Source: JADKIH01 sp031367345 | Lineage (GTDB): Bacteria > Bacteroidota > Bacteroidia > AKYH767-A > 2013-40CM-41-45 | Assembly (NCBI GenBank): GCA_031367345.1 | Contig: JANLPR010000045.1 | Location: 62,001 to 126,000, forward strand | Direction of reading: 5' to 3' | DNA length: 64,000 nucleotides | In this document: piece by piece, positions 8,649-16,587 of the stretch | Layout of the letters: each line of letters starts with the position of its first letter | How positions within the stretch are numbered: position 1 is the stretch's first letter | Notes under the pieces: model-generated | Told to the model about the DNA's origin: nothing | The model's input: only the letters and a program-made list of their open reading frames with translations | The model's database searches: none | Translations under genes and position numbers: made by a program

Positions 8649-9575
8649 ATGAAAAAGATCAATGCTATTTTACCAATACTTGTCGCTGCAACATTAATTG
8701 TTTCATGCGATAAGATTGAAGGACCAACTCGTGAAGTTGTTACTGCCGGTGTCGTTATCGGAGAGAATGCTATTTTAATTGATGGTGATACTATTCAATT
8801 TACTGAAGATACATCAACACCGGTTCAACGAGTGATGGTAGAAGATTATACTGGTCATTTATGTGGAAATTGTCCGCCGGCAGGAGTTATGTTGAATGAT
8901 TCTATGCGTGCATTGTTTGGCGATCGGTTAGTTGCTGTTAGTGTTCACTCAGGGCAGTTCGCTGATGTTTGTCCTACAGCATTAGATTGTCCAAGCGCTG
9001 CTCCTGTTGGTGCTTTTACTGCTGACTATCGTTCAACAGTTGGTGATATCTGGGCAGCAAAATTTCTTGTGAATGCGAATCCAATTGGTTTGATCGACAG
9101 AGTTGGTTATCCGACGGCTCATAAAAAAACATATTTAAATTGGAAGACAGCAGCACAGAATGAACTTACAAACTCTCCTGCTGCAAAATTGAATATCAGT
9201 TTAAAATATGACGAGACTACTCGAAAAATAAAAGCAGGTGTTAAAACAGAAATGATCCAATCATATACCGATTATTTAAAAGTTCAGATGATTATTGTTG
9301 AAGACAGTATTGTTGATTGGCAACAGTGGTATGGTCATACTCCTCAACTAGTTCCTGATTACCTTTTTCATGATATACTCAGAGCATCTATGAATGGGAA
9401 TTTTGGTGATTCATTGTCGGTTACTATTCCAATGAATGCCGGAGCTAAATTTATAAATGGATATTTTACGACAATTGCCTCAAGTTGGAATCCTGACAAA
9501 TGCAAAGTGGTAGCTTTTGTCTTCGATGCTAATACGTATAGGATTATTCAAGTTGAAGAGAAAAAAATAAAGTAA
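8649..9575 (+). CDS. Omp28-like outer-membrane lipoprotein
   Basis: A 308-residue lipoprotein. The signal peptide ends in the lipobox LIVSC (Cys near residue 20). A CGNC motif near residue 76 (context VEDYTGHLCGNCPPAG) is the thioredoxin-like motif of Omp28 proteins; a second Cys pair follows in DVCPTALDCPSA. The beta-rich C-terminal part (about 175-308) matches Omp28 layout, with VVAFVFDANTYRIIQVEEKKIK at the end. It lies 5 bp after the barrel gene and 1 bp before the next, so an operon is clear. A second Omp28-like protein, with a T9SS domain instead of a lipid anchor, lies at 4539-6419. Biochemical role is not established. Confidence 0.83.
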   Translation: MKKINAILPILVAATLIVSCDKIEGPTREVVTAGVVIGENAILIDGDTIQFTEDTSTPVQRVMVEDYTGHLCGNCPPAGVMLNDSMRALFGDRLVAVSVHSGQFADVCPTALDCPSAAPVGAFTADYRSTVGDIWAAKFLVNANPIGLIDRVGYPTAHKKTYLNWKTAAQNELTNSPAAKLNISLKYDETTRKIKAGVKTEMIQSYTDYLKVQMIIVEDSIVDWQQWYGHTPQLVPDYLFHDILRASMNGNFGDSLSVTIPMNAGAKFINGYFTTIASSWNPDKCKVVAFVFDANTYRIIQVEEKKIK

Positions 9576-9576
9576 G

Positions 9577-10164
9577 ATGAAAAACAGACTACTTTTTATG
9601 TTTCTCTTTTTCATTCCATATTTCATAGAAGCGCAAAGTTTTAATTCAGGTATGAGAATTGGAATTGTAGGCTCGCAAGTTGATGGTGATTCGTATGAAG
9701 GGTTTAACAAGGCAGGCCTTACAGGAGGAATTTATGTAAATCATAAAATAGCAGAGCAGTTTTCTTTACAAATGGAAATGAATTATATCCAAAAAGGAAG
9801 TAGAAAACCTGTTGATTTGAATGGTTCTTTTTATTTGATGAGAGTAAATTATTTGGAAGTTCCTTTGATTTTGCATTGGCATGTAAATTCAATGATTGAT
9901 ATTTTTTGTGGACCGTCGTATGCAATTCTTTTAAATTCTTATGAGGAAAACGAATTTGGCGTCTATCAAGGTCCTGCCTTCAATAGTTATGAAGTGGCAG
10001 CAAGAATTGGATTGTCGTACAAACTTTCTGATCAATGGAAAGTCGATGGTCGATATTGTAATTCTATCACTACGATTCGTCCGGCCCCATATTCCTATTC
10101 ACCATATTTGGAAAAAGGTCAGTATAACCGTTATATTGAGATTGGCTTGAGTTATGATTTTTAG
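9577..10164 (+). CDS. Small outer-membrane beta-barrel protein (OMP_b-brl_2 / PorT-like)
   Basis: A 195-residue protein with a signal peptide (MKNRLLFMFLFFIPYFIEAQS) followed by about eight amphipathic strands typical of small Bacteroidota barrels: GMRIGIVGSQV, LTGGIYVNHKI, FSLQMEMNYIQKGS, VNYLEVPLILHWH, IDIFCGPSYAILLN, YEVAARIGLSYKL, and a C-terminal strand YIEIGLSYDF ending in Phe. The 'NYLEVPLIL' pattern is characteristic of the outer-membrane protein beta-barrel domain family. It starts one base after the Omp28-like lipoprotein stop and closes the 6489-10164 operon. Role unknown; PorT of the T9SS is a distant relative by fold, but I see nothing specific to PorT. Confidence 0.78.
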   Translation: MKNRLLFMFLFFIPYFIEAQSFNSGMRIGIVGSQVDGDSYEGFNKAGLTGGIYVNHKIAEQFSLQMEMNYIQKGSRKPVDLNGSFYLMRVNYLEVPLILHWHVNSMIDIFCGPSYAILLNSYEENEFGVYQGPAFNSYEVAARIGLSYKLSDQWKVDGRYCNSITTIRPAPYSYSPYLEKGQYNRYIEIGLSYDF

Positions 10165-10250
10165 ATTTTTTTTAGAGTGATAGATTTTCTGAAAAGATTG
10201 TAGTACATCATTATAAGTGTGCAGGTGGTTTAAGCTTGGAGAATAAGGTG

Positions 10251-10315
10251 AAGTGAACGTAGAGTGCATGAAGAATTATTACCCTAAAAATCGAAGGAAA
10301 AGAAAACGTTCACTT
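10251..10315 (+). repeat. Inverted repeat (10-bp stem, long loop) before deoC
   Basis: AAGTGAACGT at 10251-10260 pairs perfectly with ACGTTCACTT at 10306-10315, leaving a 45-nt loop, and is followed by further T residues. It is the only notable structure in the 276-bp gap between the barrel gene and deoC. It could be a weak terminator for the upstream operon or a binding palindrome; neither is proven. Confidence 0.35.
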
Positions 10316-10403
10316 TTTGAATTTAAGTAAGGATTATTGCTAGGAATGAAACCTGATGAATTGGCAGCCTTTATCAACATTTCACCTTTATTGAAGAATT
10401 TTG

Positions 10404-10411
10404 TATCTTCG
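10404..10411 (+). promoter_or_regulatory. Candidate -7 element for deoC
   Basis: TATCTTCG, a near match to TAnnTTTG, lies 29 bp before the deoC ATG. No good TTTG box is seen 19 nt upstream, so only the -7 half is supported. The same TATCTTCG form recurs at 32169 and a relative (TATCTTGG) at 37403, both just upstream of other genes. Confidence 0.4.
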
Positions 10412-10440
10412 CTTCCCCCCTTATAAAAGGGTTATTGAAT

Positions 10441-11346
10441 ATGAAAAGATCTGATTATACATTGAGCGATAGTCCGGCCATTGACCAAGTTGGAGTGGAA
10501 GAACGGATATCGCGCTTTTCAAAACGTAGCATCAAAAAAGAATCTAAACTGGCTGCTTTGAAAATGGCTTTAAGTATGGTTGATTTAACTACACTTGAAG
10601 CAAAAGACACTCCCGGTAAAGTAAAACAACTTTGTGCCAAAGCAATGCATCCTCATGCAGGTTATGACGATATTCCTTCAGTAGCGGCCGTTTGTGTTTA
10701 CCCGAATTTTGTACGCATTGCTAAAAATGCTTTAAAAGGATCGAGTGTAAAAGTTGCTGCTGTAGCAACCGCATTTCCAAGCGGTATGTCGACTCGCAAA
10801 GTAAAGCTCGAAGAAACAAAATGGGCTGTAGGCGAAGGTGCCGATGAAATTGATATGGTGATTTCTAGAGGTCATTTTCTTTCTGGAGAATATGGGTTTG
10901 TCTTTGATGAAATTGCTGCTGTTAAAGAAGTATGCGGTGACGCACATTTGAAAGTAATTTTAGAAACCGGCGAGCTGAGTACGCTCGATAATGTACGTCG
11001 CGCATCTGATTTAGCTATGAATGCCGGAGCAGATTTTATAAAGACCAGCACAGGTAAAATTCAACCTGCAGCAACACTTCCCGTAACTTTGGTTATGCTC
11101 GAAGCAATAAGAGATTTTTATTACGAAACAGGAAAACAAATTGGAATGAAACCGGCAGGTGGAATCGCTACGGCAAAACTTTCATTAAATTATTTGGTTG
11201 TACTCCGCGAAACGCTGGGTCAGGATTGGTTGAATGCAGACATGTTCCGCTTTGGCGCTAGTGCACTCGCCAACGATTTATTAATGCAAATCGTAAAAGA
11301 GAAAACAGGTATATACCAAAGCATCGATTATTTTTCTAAAGATTAA
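10441..11346 (+). CDS. deoC: Deoxyribose-phosphate aldolase
   Basis: DeoC cleaves 2-deoxyribose-5-phosphate to glyceraldehyde-3-phosphate and acetaldehyde in deoxynucleoside catabolism. The Schiff-base lysine lies in ADFIKTSTGK (about residue 200), with EIDMVISRG near 138, KVILETGEL near 175 and the phosphate-binding MKPAGGI near 235. At about 301 residues it is longer than E. coli DeoC, with an N-terminal extension as in many Bacteroidota. ATG 10441 was chosen over a TTG two codons earlier (10435). Two aldehyde-dehydrogenase-like genes follow on the same strand and could oxidise the acetaldehyde produced (inference), making a small catabolic operon. Confidence 0.93.
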   Translation: MKRSDYTLSDSPAIDQVGVEERISRFSKRSIKKESKLAALKMALSMVDLTTLEAKDTPGKVKQLCAKAMHPHAGYDDIPSVAAVCVYPNFVRIAKNALKGSSVKVAAVATAFPSGMSTRKVKLEETKWAVGEGADEIDMVISRGHFLSGEYGFVFDEIAAVKEVCGDAHLKVILETGELSTLDNVRRASDLAMNAGADFIKTSTGKIQPAATLPVTLVMLEAIRDFYYETGKQIGMKPAGGIATAKLSLNYLVVLRETLGQDWLNADMFRFGASALANDLLMQIVKEKTGIYQSIDYFSKD

Positions 11347-11384
11347 TTTATCCGGAAGCTAATACTTCCTCTATTCAAAACTGA

Positions 11385-12872
11385 ATGGCAAAGAAACAAA
11401 CAAAAAAAACAGCAGCGATCAAATTTGATACTGATTGGAAATATGCTCCTGCACCAGAGAGTAAAGATCATATTCGCTTAGAAGAAAAGTATGATCTTTT
11501 TATCAATGGAAAGTTTACTCCGCCCTCGTCGGGCAAATATTTTGAAACGATCAATCCGGCTACTGAGAAGAAGCTTGCTATGGTTGCCGATGCAAATGAA
11601 AAAGACGTTGACCTGGCTGTGAAGTCGGCTCGTACGGCTTACGATAAAACATGGAGCAAAATGCCTGCGAAGGAAAGAGGTAAATACATTTATCGTATTG
11701 CGCGTATTATGCAAGAGCGGGCTCGTGAACTTTCTGTAATTGAAACGATGGACGGCGGTAAAGCAATTCGCGAATCGCGTGATGTAGATATTCCATTAGC
11801 TGCGGCACATTTCTTTTATTATGCCGGCTGGGCCGATAAAGTAAAATATGCTGTGCCTGGCGCTTCAGCTCGATCTCTTGGTGTTGCAGGACAAATTATT
11901 CCATGGAATTTTCCGCTGCTAATGGCTGCATGGAAAATAGCACCTGCACTTGCTGCCGGAAATACTGTTGTTTTGAAACCTGCAGAGACAACTCCACTAA
12001 CTGCTTTAAAACTTGCCGAAATATTTCGTGATGCAGATCTGCCTCCGGGCGTTGTAAATATTATTACAGGAGCAGGAGCTACCGGTGCTGCATTAGTAAA
12101 TCATCCGGGAATTGACAAAATTGCTTTTACAGGGAGTACCGATGTAGGAAAGATTATTCAGAAAGCGATTGCCGGAACTAATAAAAAATATACACTTGAA
12201 TTGGGTGGTAAAGCTGCAAATATTATTTTTGAAGATGCAGCTATCGACCAAGCTGTTGAAGGTGTCATTAACGGAATTTTCTTTAACCAAGGTCATGTTT
12301 GTTGTGCGGGCTCTCGATTATTCGTTCAGGAAAGTATCGCCAATAAAGTAATTCGCAAATTAAAAGATCGGATGGAAACGTTAATCGTTGGCGATCCACT
12401 CGATAAAAATACTGATATAGGTGCGATCAATTCTAAAATGCAATTGGATAAAATAAAAAAATATTTGAAGATCGGTGTTAATGAAGGTGGTGAAATGTAT
12501 CAGTCTTCTTGTGAAATTCCTTCAAAAGGATTTTTCTGTCGACCAACTTTATTTATGAATGTTGCACAATCATCAAGAATCGTTCAAGAAGAAATTTTTG
12601 GCCCGGTGTTATCTATTCAAACTTTCAGAACGGTAGAAGAAGTGATTGAGAAAGCTAACAATATTCCTTATGGTTTAAGTGGTGGAGTATGGACCGATAA
12701 AGGATCGAAAATATTTAGGGTTACGTCGGCCCTAAGAGCAGGTGTGATCTGGGCTAATACGTACAATAAATTCGATCCAACTTCTCCTTTCGGAGGGTAT
12801 AAAGAAAGTGGCGTTGGTAGAGAAGGTGGCTTGCACGGATTAATACCTTATTTAGAAGTTGAGCATAATTAA
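11385..12872 (+). CDS. NAD(P)-dependent aldehyde dehydrogenase
   Basis: A complete 495-residue ALDH-superfamily enzyme that oxidises an aldehyde to its acid. The active site is intact: general-base Glu in LELGGKAANI (about 271), catalytic Cys in NQGHVCCAGSR (about 305), cofactor loop FTGSTDVGK near 245, and EEIFGPVLS near 400. IPWNFPLLM near 170 is the usual cofactor-pocket segment. A lysine-rich N-terminal stretch (MAKKQTKKTAA) precedes the domain. It lies 38 bp after deoC and 21 bp before an ALDH-like partner missing the catalytic half. Substrate is not determinable from sequence; acetaldehyde from DeoC is a reasonable guess. Confidence 0.92.
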   Translation: MAKKQTKKTAAIKFDTDWKYAPAPESKDHIRLEEKYDLFINGKFTPPSSGKYFETINPATEKKLAMVADANEKDVDLAVKSARTAYDKTWSKMPAKERGKYIYRIARIMQERARELSVIETMDGGKAIRESRDVDIPLAAAHFFYYAGWADKVKYAVPGASARSLGVAGQIIPWNFPLLMAAWKIAPALAAGNTVVLKPAETTPLTALKLAEIFRDADLPPGVVNIITGAGATGAALVNHPGIDKIAFTGSTDVGKIIQKAIAGTNKKYTLELGGKAANIIFEDAAIDQAVEGVINGIFFNQGHVCCAGSRLFVQESIANKVIRKLKDRMETLIVGDPLDKNTDIGAINSKMQLDKIKKYLKIGVNEGGEMYQSSCEIPSKGFFCRPTLFMNVAQSSRIVQEEIFGPVLSIQTFRTVEEVIEKANNIPYGLSGGVWTDKGSKIFRVTSALRAGVIWANTYNKFDPTSPFGGYKESGVGREGGLHGLIPYLEVEHN

Positions 12873-12893
12873 TTTTTCAAAAGCATTTACAAA

Positions 12894-13811
12894 ATGGATC
12901 AAATAGAAAAAACTAAAGTTAATACAGAACAAGCAAACGGGCAGGCAAAAGGTAAACGTTTGGATGTTATGAAAACGTATAAGATATACATCGACGGAAA
13001 GTTTCCGCGTACAGAATCAGGCAGATATTATATTCTGAAAGATTCTAAAGGTGAGAATTCAGTAAATATTTGTCAGTCGTCACGTAAAGATTTTCGTGAA
13101 GCGGTTGTTGCTGCTAGGAAAGCGCAACCTTCATGGGCAGCTAAATCTGCCTATAACAAAGGACAGATTCTTTACCGTATTGCAGAAATGTTGGAAGGAA
13201 GAAAAACACAATTCGTTGAAGAGTTAATACAGCAAGGAAGTTCACAAGCTCAAGCAGAAAAAGAAGTAGAGTTGTCGATTGATCGACTTGTTTACTATGC
13301 AGGCTGGAGCGATAAATATCAACAGGTATTTTCGGCAGTGAATCCTGTGGAATCTTCGCATTTTAATTTTTCAATGGCTGAACCTACAGGCGTTGTTTCT
13401 GCACTTTCATCAGAAAATTATGGACTGATCGGTTTGGTTTCAGTAATTGCTCCTGCAATTGTTGGTGGAAATACAATTATTATTCTTGCTTCTTCGGAAA
13501 AACCTTTGTGTGCTGTAACTTTTGGTGAAGTAATAAATTCATCTGATGTTCCGGGTGGTGTAGTAAACATACTTACAGGTTTCCGTTCGGAATTGTTGAC
13601 ACATTTTGCAAATCATATGGATGTAAACGCAATTGTTTACAATGGAAATAATTTAGAGGAGATTATTAAGATAAAAGAATTGTCTTCCCTAAATGTAAAA
13701 AGAGCGATCATTTATAAAGATGTGAATGACATGGATGAGAACTCTCAAAATGGATATCGGATTATGGATCTTCAAGAAATAAAAACAACTTGGCATCCTG
13801 TTGGCCAGTAA
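12894..13811 (+). CDS. ALDH-like protein lacking the catalytic domain
   Basis: A 305-residue protein related to the N-terminal, cofactor-binding part of aldehyde dehydrogenases: KTYKIYIDGKFPRTESGRYY near 25-45, AARKAQPSWAAKSAYNKGQILYRIAEML near 75-100, LVYYAGWSDKYQQVF near 135, VIAPAIVGGNTIIIL near 185, DVPGGVVNILTG near 222. It then stops; the catalytic Cys segment, the EEIFGP segment and the C-terminal fold are absent. The ending is an intact short domain with no frameshifted remnant of a catalytic half before cysC. It immediately follows a full ALDH (21 bp), so it may be a non-catalytic partner subunit. I recall paired deoC-ALDH-ALDH layouts in Bacteroidota, which would argue against recent decay. 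Confidence 0.8.
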   Translation: MDQIEKTKVNTEQANGQAKGKRLDVMKTYKIYIDGKFPRTESGRYYILKDSKGENSVNICQSSRKDFREAVVAARKAQPSWAAKSAYNKGQILYRIAEMLEGRKTQFVEELIQQGSSQAQAEKEVELSIDRLVYYAGWSDKYQQVFSAVNPVESSHFNFSMAEPTGVVSALSSENYGLIGLVSVIAPAIVGGNTIIILASSEKPLCAVTFGEVINSSDVPGGVVNILTGFRSELLTHFANHMDVNAIVYNGNNLEEIIKIKELSSLNVKRAIIYKDVNDMDENSQNGYRIMDLQEIKTTWHPVGQ

Positions 13812-13821
13812 TAGTAAAATC

Positions 13822-14415
13822 ATGGCTGAACATATTTTTCCATCTGCCACACTTGTTGATTTCAACGAGCGACAAAAAATGATGAAGCAAAAGCCAATGA
13901 TTATTTGGTTGACCGGATTAAGTGGTTCAGGCAAAACAACTATAGCTCAAAAATTGGAAGTACAGTTATTGAGTGAAGGATTTAAAGTTTTTCTACTTGA
14001 TGGCGATTCATTACGCGATGGATTAAACAAAGACTTGGGATTTACTGTAGAAGATAGGAAAGAGAATATTAGAAGAGCAGGAGAAATTTGTAAATTATTT
14101 TTTAACGCAGGAATGACCGTAATAACTTCTTTTATTTCGCCATTGGAAGAAGATAGAAGGAAAGTTAGAAGTCTATTTCCTCCGGGAAGTTTTGTTGAAG
14201 TTTATGTGAATACCCCGCTGGAAGTATGTGAAGCTCGCGATGTAAAAGGATTATATTCTAAAGCCAGAGCGGGAATAATAAACAATTTTACAGGTATAAG
14301 TTCACCTTATGAAGTACCTCACAAAGCGGAAGTAGTTATTGATACAACATTTTTTTCTATAGATGAGTGTGTTTATAAACTGAGAAATCAGTTGGATTTG
14401 AAAATTGATAATTGA
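13822..14415 (+). CDS. cysC: Adenylyl-sulfate (APS) kinase
   Basis: CysC phosphorylates APS at the 3' hydroxyl to give PAPS, the universal sulfate donor. P-loop GLSGSGKTT at about 32-40, then LDGDSLRDGLNKDLGFT near 60-76, RKENIRRAGEICKLF near 80-95 and TSFISPLEEDRRKVR near 105-119 are all hallmark CysC segments; CEARDVKGLYSKARAG is also present. ATG 13822 was chosen; a TTG seven codons earlier (13801) would overlap the previous gene by 11 bp. The first residues include FPSATLVDFNERQK, a short extension before the kinase domain. It lies 10 bp after the truncated ALDH-like gene. With cysD and cysN downstream it completes PAPS synthesis. Confidence 0.94.
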   Translation: MAEHIFPSATLVDFNERQKMMKQKPMIIWLTGLSGSGKTTIAQKLEVQLLSEGFKVFLLDGDSLRDGLNKDLGFTVEDRKENIRRAGEICKLFFNAGMTVITSFISPLEEDRRKVRSLFPPGSFVEVYVNTPLEVCEARDVKGLYSKARAGIINNFTGISSPYEVPHKAEVVIDTTFFSIDECVYKLRNQLDLKIDN

Positions 14416-14538
14416 AATATTTTGAAAGTTCGTTATTAATTTTATGCCGGCCCTGTCATGATATTAAGTGTAATTGTTATCTTAGTTGAGATTATTTTTA
14501 TTGATTTAGGATTATTTTGAATCTAGATTTTAAATTAA

Positions 14539-15471
14539 TTGCAATTGACTCCCAATAATAAAACTATTCCTTCCGAAAAATCACGTTTGCATCCGCGAAA
14601 TAAACATCGTGAGCATTACGATTTTGATTTACTTATCCAAAAAACGCCTTCGCTCAAATCCTTTGTTCGTAAGAATCCTTACGGTAATTTGTCAATCGAT
14701 TTTTTTGACCCTGCAGCAGTGAAATCTTTAAATTTGGCATTGTTAAAAGAGTATTATTCAATTTTATATTGGGATATTCCGGATGGTTATTTGTGTCCGC
14801 CAATTCCAGGCCGTGCTGATTATCTTCACCATGTTTTTGATTTACTTTCTGAAAGTAATTATTCTGAACCGCCTCGTGGAGCAAAAATTTGTTGCTTAGA
14901 TATAGGAGTCGGAGCCAATTGCATTTATCCGATAATTGGCCATGCAGAGTACGGCTGGTCATTTGTTGGTACTGAAATAGATCCGATTGCCATTAGGTCT
15001 GCACAAAAAATAGTTGAATTAAATCCTTCTCTAAAAGGATTTGTAGAAATAAGACAACAACAAAATACTAAAGAAATTTTTAATGGAATAATTAAAAAGG
15101 AAGATTTTTTTGAAGTTTCAATTTGTAATCCCCCATTTTATTCGTCTGAAAAGGAAGCAACATCTGCCTCTCTTAGAAAGCAGTCCAATCTAAAGAAATC
15201 AAATGTTGATAAAAGTATTTTGAATTTTGGAGGTAAGAAAAATGAACTTTGGATTGACGGTGGTGAGGAAAAATTTGTAGGCGAAATGATCGACCAAAGC
15301 CAAGTGTATTCAAAAAATTGTAATTGGTTTACCACGCTCGTTTCTAGTTCTCAAAATTTGGATTCAATTTATTTAAGATTGAAAAGAGTAGAGGCCGTTA
15401 GAGTTATAACTATTCCAATGGGCACCGGAAATAAAGTAAGCAGAATAGTCGCATGGACTTATAACGTGTGA
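14539..15471 (+). CDS. rlmF: 23S rRNA (adenine-1618-N6)-methyltransferase
   Basis: A 310-residue SAM-dependent methyltransferase of the RlmF (YbiN) family that methylates A1618 of 23S rRNA. The N-terminus contains LHPRNKHREHYDFDLLI, typical of RlmF; the SAM motif is CLDIGVGANCIYPIIG near 123-138; the amino-methylase motif is NPPFY near 196-200; WFTTLVSS and IPMGTGNK lie near the C-terminus. No ATG is available upstream; TTG 14539 or TTG 14545 is the start. It interrupts the sulfate activation genes (cysC before, cysD after) without functional relation. A separate promoter is likely for cysD downstream. Confidence 0.92.
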   Translation: MQLTPNNKTIPSEKSRLHPRNKHREHYDFDLLIQKTPSLKSFVRKNPYGNLSIDFFDPAAVKSLNLALLKEYYSILYWDIPDGYLCPPIPGRADYLHHVFDLLSESNYSEPPRGAKICCLDIGVGANCIYPIIGHAEYGWSFVGTEIDPIAIRSAQKIVELNPSLKGFVEIRQQQNTKEIFNGIIKKEDFFEVSICNPPFYSSEKEATSASLRKQSNLKKSNVDKSILNFGGKKNELWIDGGEEKFVGEMIDQSQVYSKNCNWFTTLVSSSQNLDSIYLRLKRVEAVRVITIPMGTGNKVSRIVAWTYNV

Positions 15472-15624
15472 TTTTAATGAAATTTATTTGATGATTTAAT
15501 TTTGTTTTAATTCCTTTTTCTTTGTAAAACCATCCAATCTCTATTGCTCGTATTTGCAAAATCATATTCAAACGGAATAATTGGTTTTTATTCAGGAATA
15601 CTTGTATAAAAAATGAACTGCTGC

Positions 15625-15656
15625 TTTTGTCTATTCCCATAAAAGCGTTACATTTA
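15625..15656 (+). promoter_or_regulatory. Candidate promoter of the cysD-cysN-cysQ operon
   Basis: TTTTG (15625-15629), a 19-nt spacer and TACATTTA (15649-15656) fit the Bacteroidota -33/-7 layout with one mismatch in the last base. The expected start point, about 7 nt beyond, is at or 1-3 nt before the cysD ATG (15665), so the message would be leaderless or nearly so. Confidence 0.5.
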
Positions 15657-15664
15657 TAACTTAT

Positions 15665-16570
15665 ATGTTTAGTTATAATCTTAATCATTTACGGGAATTA
15701 GAAGCGGAGAGTATTTTTATTCTTCGAGAAGTGGCTGCACAATTTGAAAACCCGGCTCTTTTGTTTAGTGGTGGAAAAGATTCTATCGTTATTTCTTATC
15801 TGGCCAAAAAAGCTTTTTATCCGGCTCGCGTTCCGTTTGTTCTTTTGCATATTGATACGGAACATAATTTTCCGGAAACAATTTCCTTTCGCGATCATTG
15901 GGTTAAAAAAATTGGAGCTAAACTTGTTGTTCGCTCTGTTCAAACTTCTATCGATCAGAATAAAGTTGTCGAAGAAACCGGACCTTATGCAAGTAGAAAT
16001 TCATTGCAGACTGTAACACTTTTAGATGCAATTGACGAATTGAAAATTGATGCAGCTATTGGAGGTGCACGAAGAGATGAAGAAAAGGCAAGAGCAAAAG
16101 AAAGATTTTTTTCTCATAGAGATGAATTTGGTCAATGGGAACCCAAAAACCAAAGACCTGAACTGTGGAATATTTTTAATGGTAAGAAAAAGCATGGTGA
16201 ACATTTTAGAATTTTTCCACTCAGCAATTGGACAGAAATTGATATATGGAATTATATATTAGCTAATAATATTGAAGTTCCTTCATTATATTTTTCACAT
16301 ACTAGGAAAGTTTTTAATAGAAATGGTGTTATATATGCATTTGCAGATTTTATGAAGTTAGTGCCTGAAGAAAAAGTTGTTTCTATGGATGTTCGATTTA
16401 GAACAATTGGAGATGTTACTTGTACCGGTGCTACTATCAGCAATGCATCAACTATCGCTGAAATTATTGAAGAGATTAAAGTATCACGAGTTACCGAACG
16501 TGGATCTAGAATTGATGACCAACGTTCGGAGACAGCAATGGAAGACAGAAAAAAATCAGGATATTTCTAA
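15665..16570 (+). CDS. cysD: Sulfate adenylyltransferase subunit 2
   Basis: CysD is the ATP pyrophosphatase-fold subunit of ATP sulfurylase, forming APS from ATP and sulfate in a complex with the GTPase CysN. The PP-loop LLFSGGKDSIV lies at about 34-44, LLHIDTEHNFPET near 58-70, GGARRDEEKARAKERFFSHRD near 133-153, and WTEIDIWNYI near 188-197. The length (301) and the C-terminus (AMEDRKKSGYF) match the family exactly. It starts an operon with cysN 17 bp downstream and cysQ 11 bp after that. No PAPS/APS reductase or sulfite reductase is in the window, which fits use of PAPS for sulfation (see the sulfotransferase at 21472). Confidence 0.96.
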   Translation: MFSYNLNHLRELEAESIFILREVAAQFENPALLFSGGKDSIVISYLAKKAFYPARVPFVLLHIDTEHNFPETISFRDHWVKKIGAKLVVRSVQTSIDQNKVVEETGPYASRNSLQTVTLLDAIDELKIDAAIGGARRDEEKARAKERFFSHRDEFGQWEPKNQRPELWNIFNGKKKHGEHFRIFPLSNWTEIDIWNYILANNIEVPSLYFSHTRKVFNRNGVIYAFADFMKLVPEEKVVSMDVRFRTIGDVTCTGATISNASTIAEIIEEIKVSRVTERGSRIDDQRSETAMEDRKKSGYF

Positions 16571-16587
16571 ATTTAATTTACTATTAA

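Noticed and set aside
15744..16016. 90-codon frame inside cysD
   Set aside because: Overlaps the well-supported cysD frame over its full length; Phe/Leu-rich composition is a frame-shift shadow.
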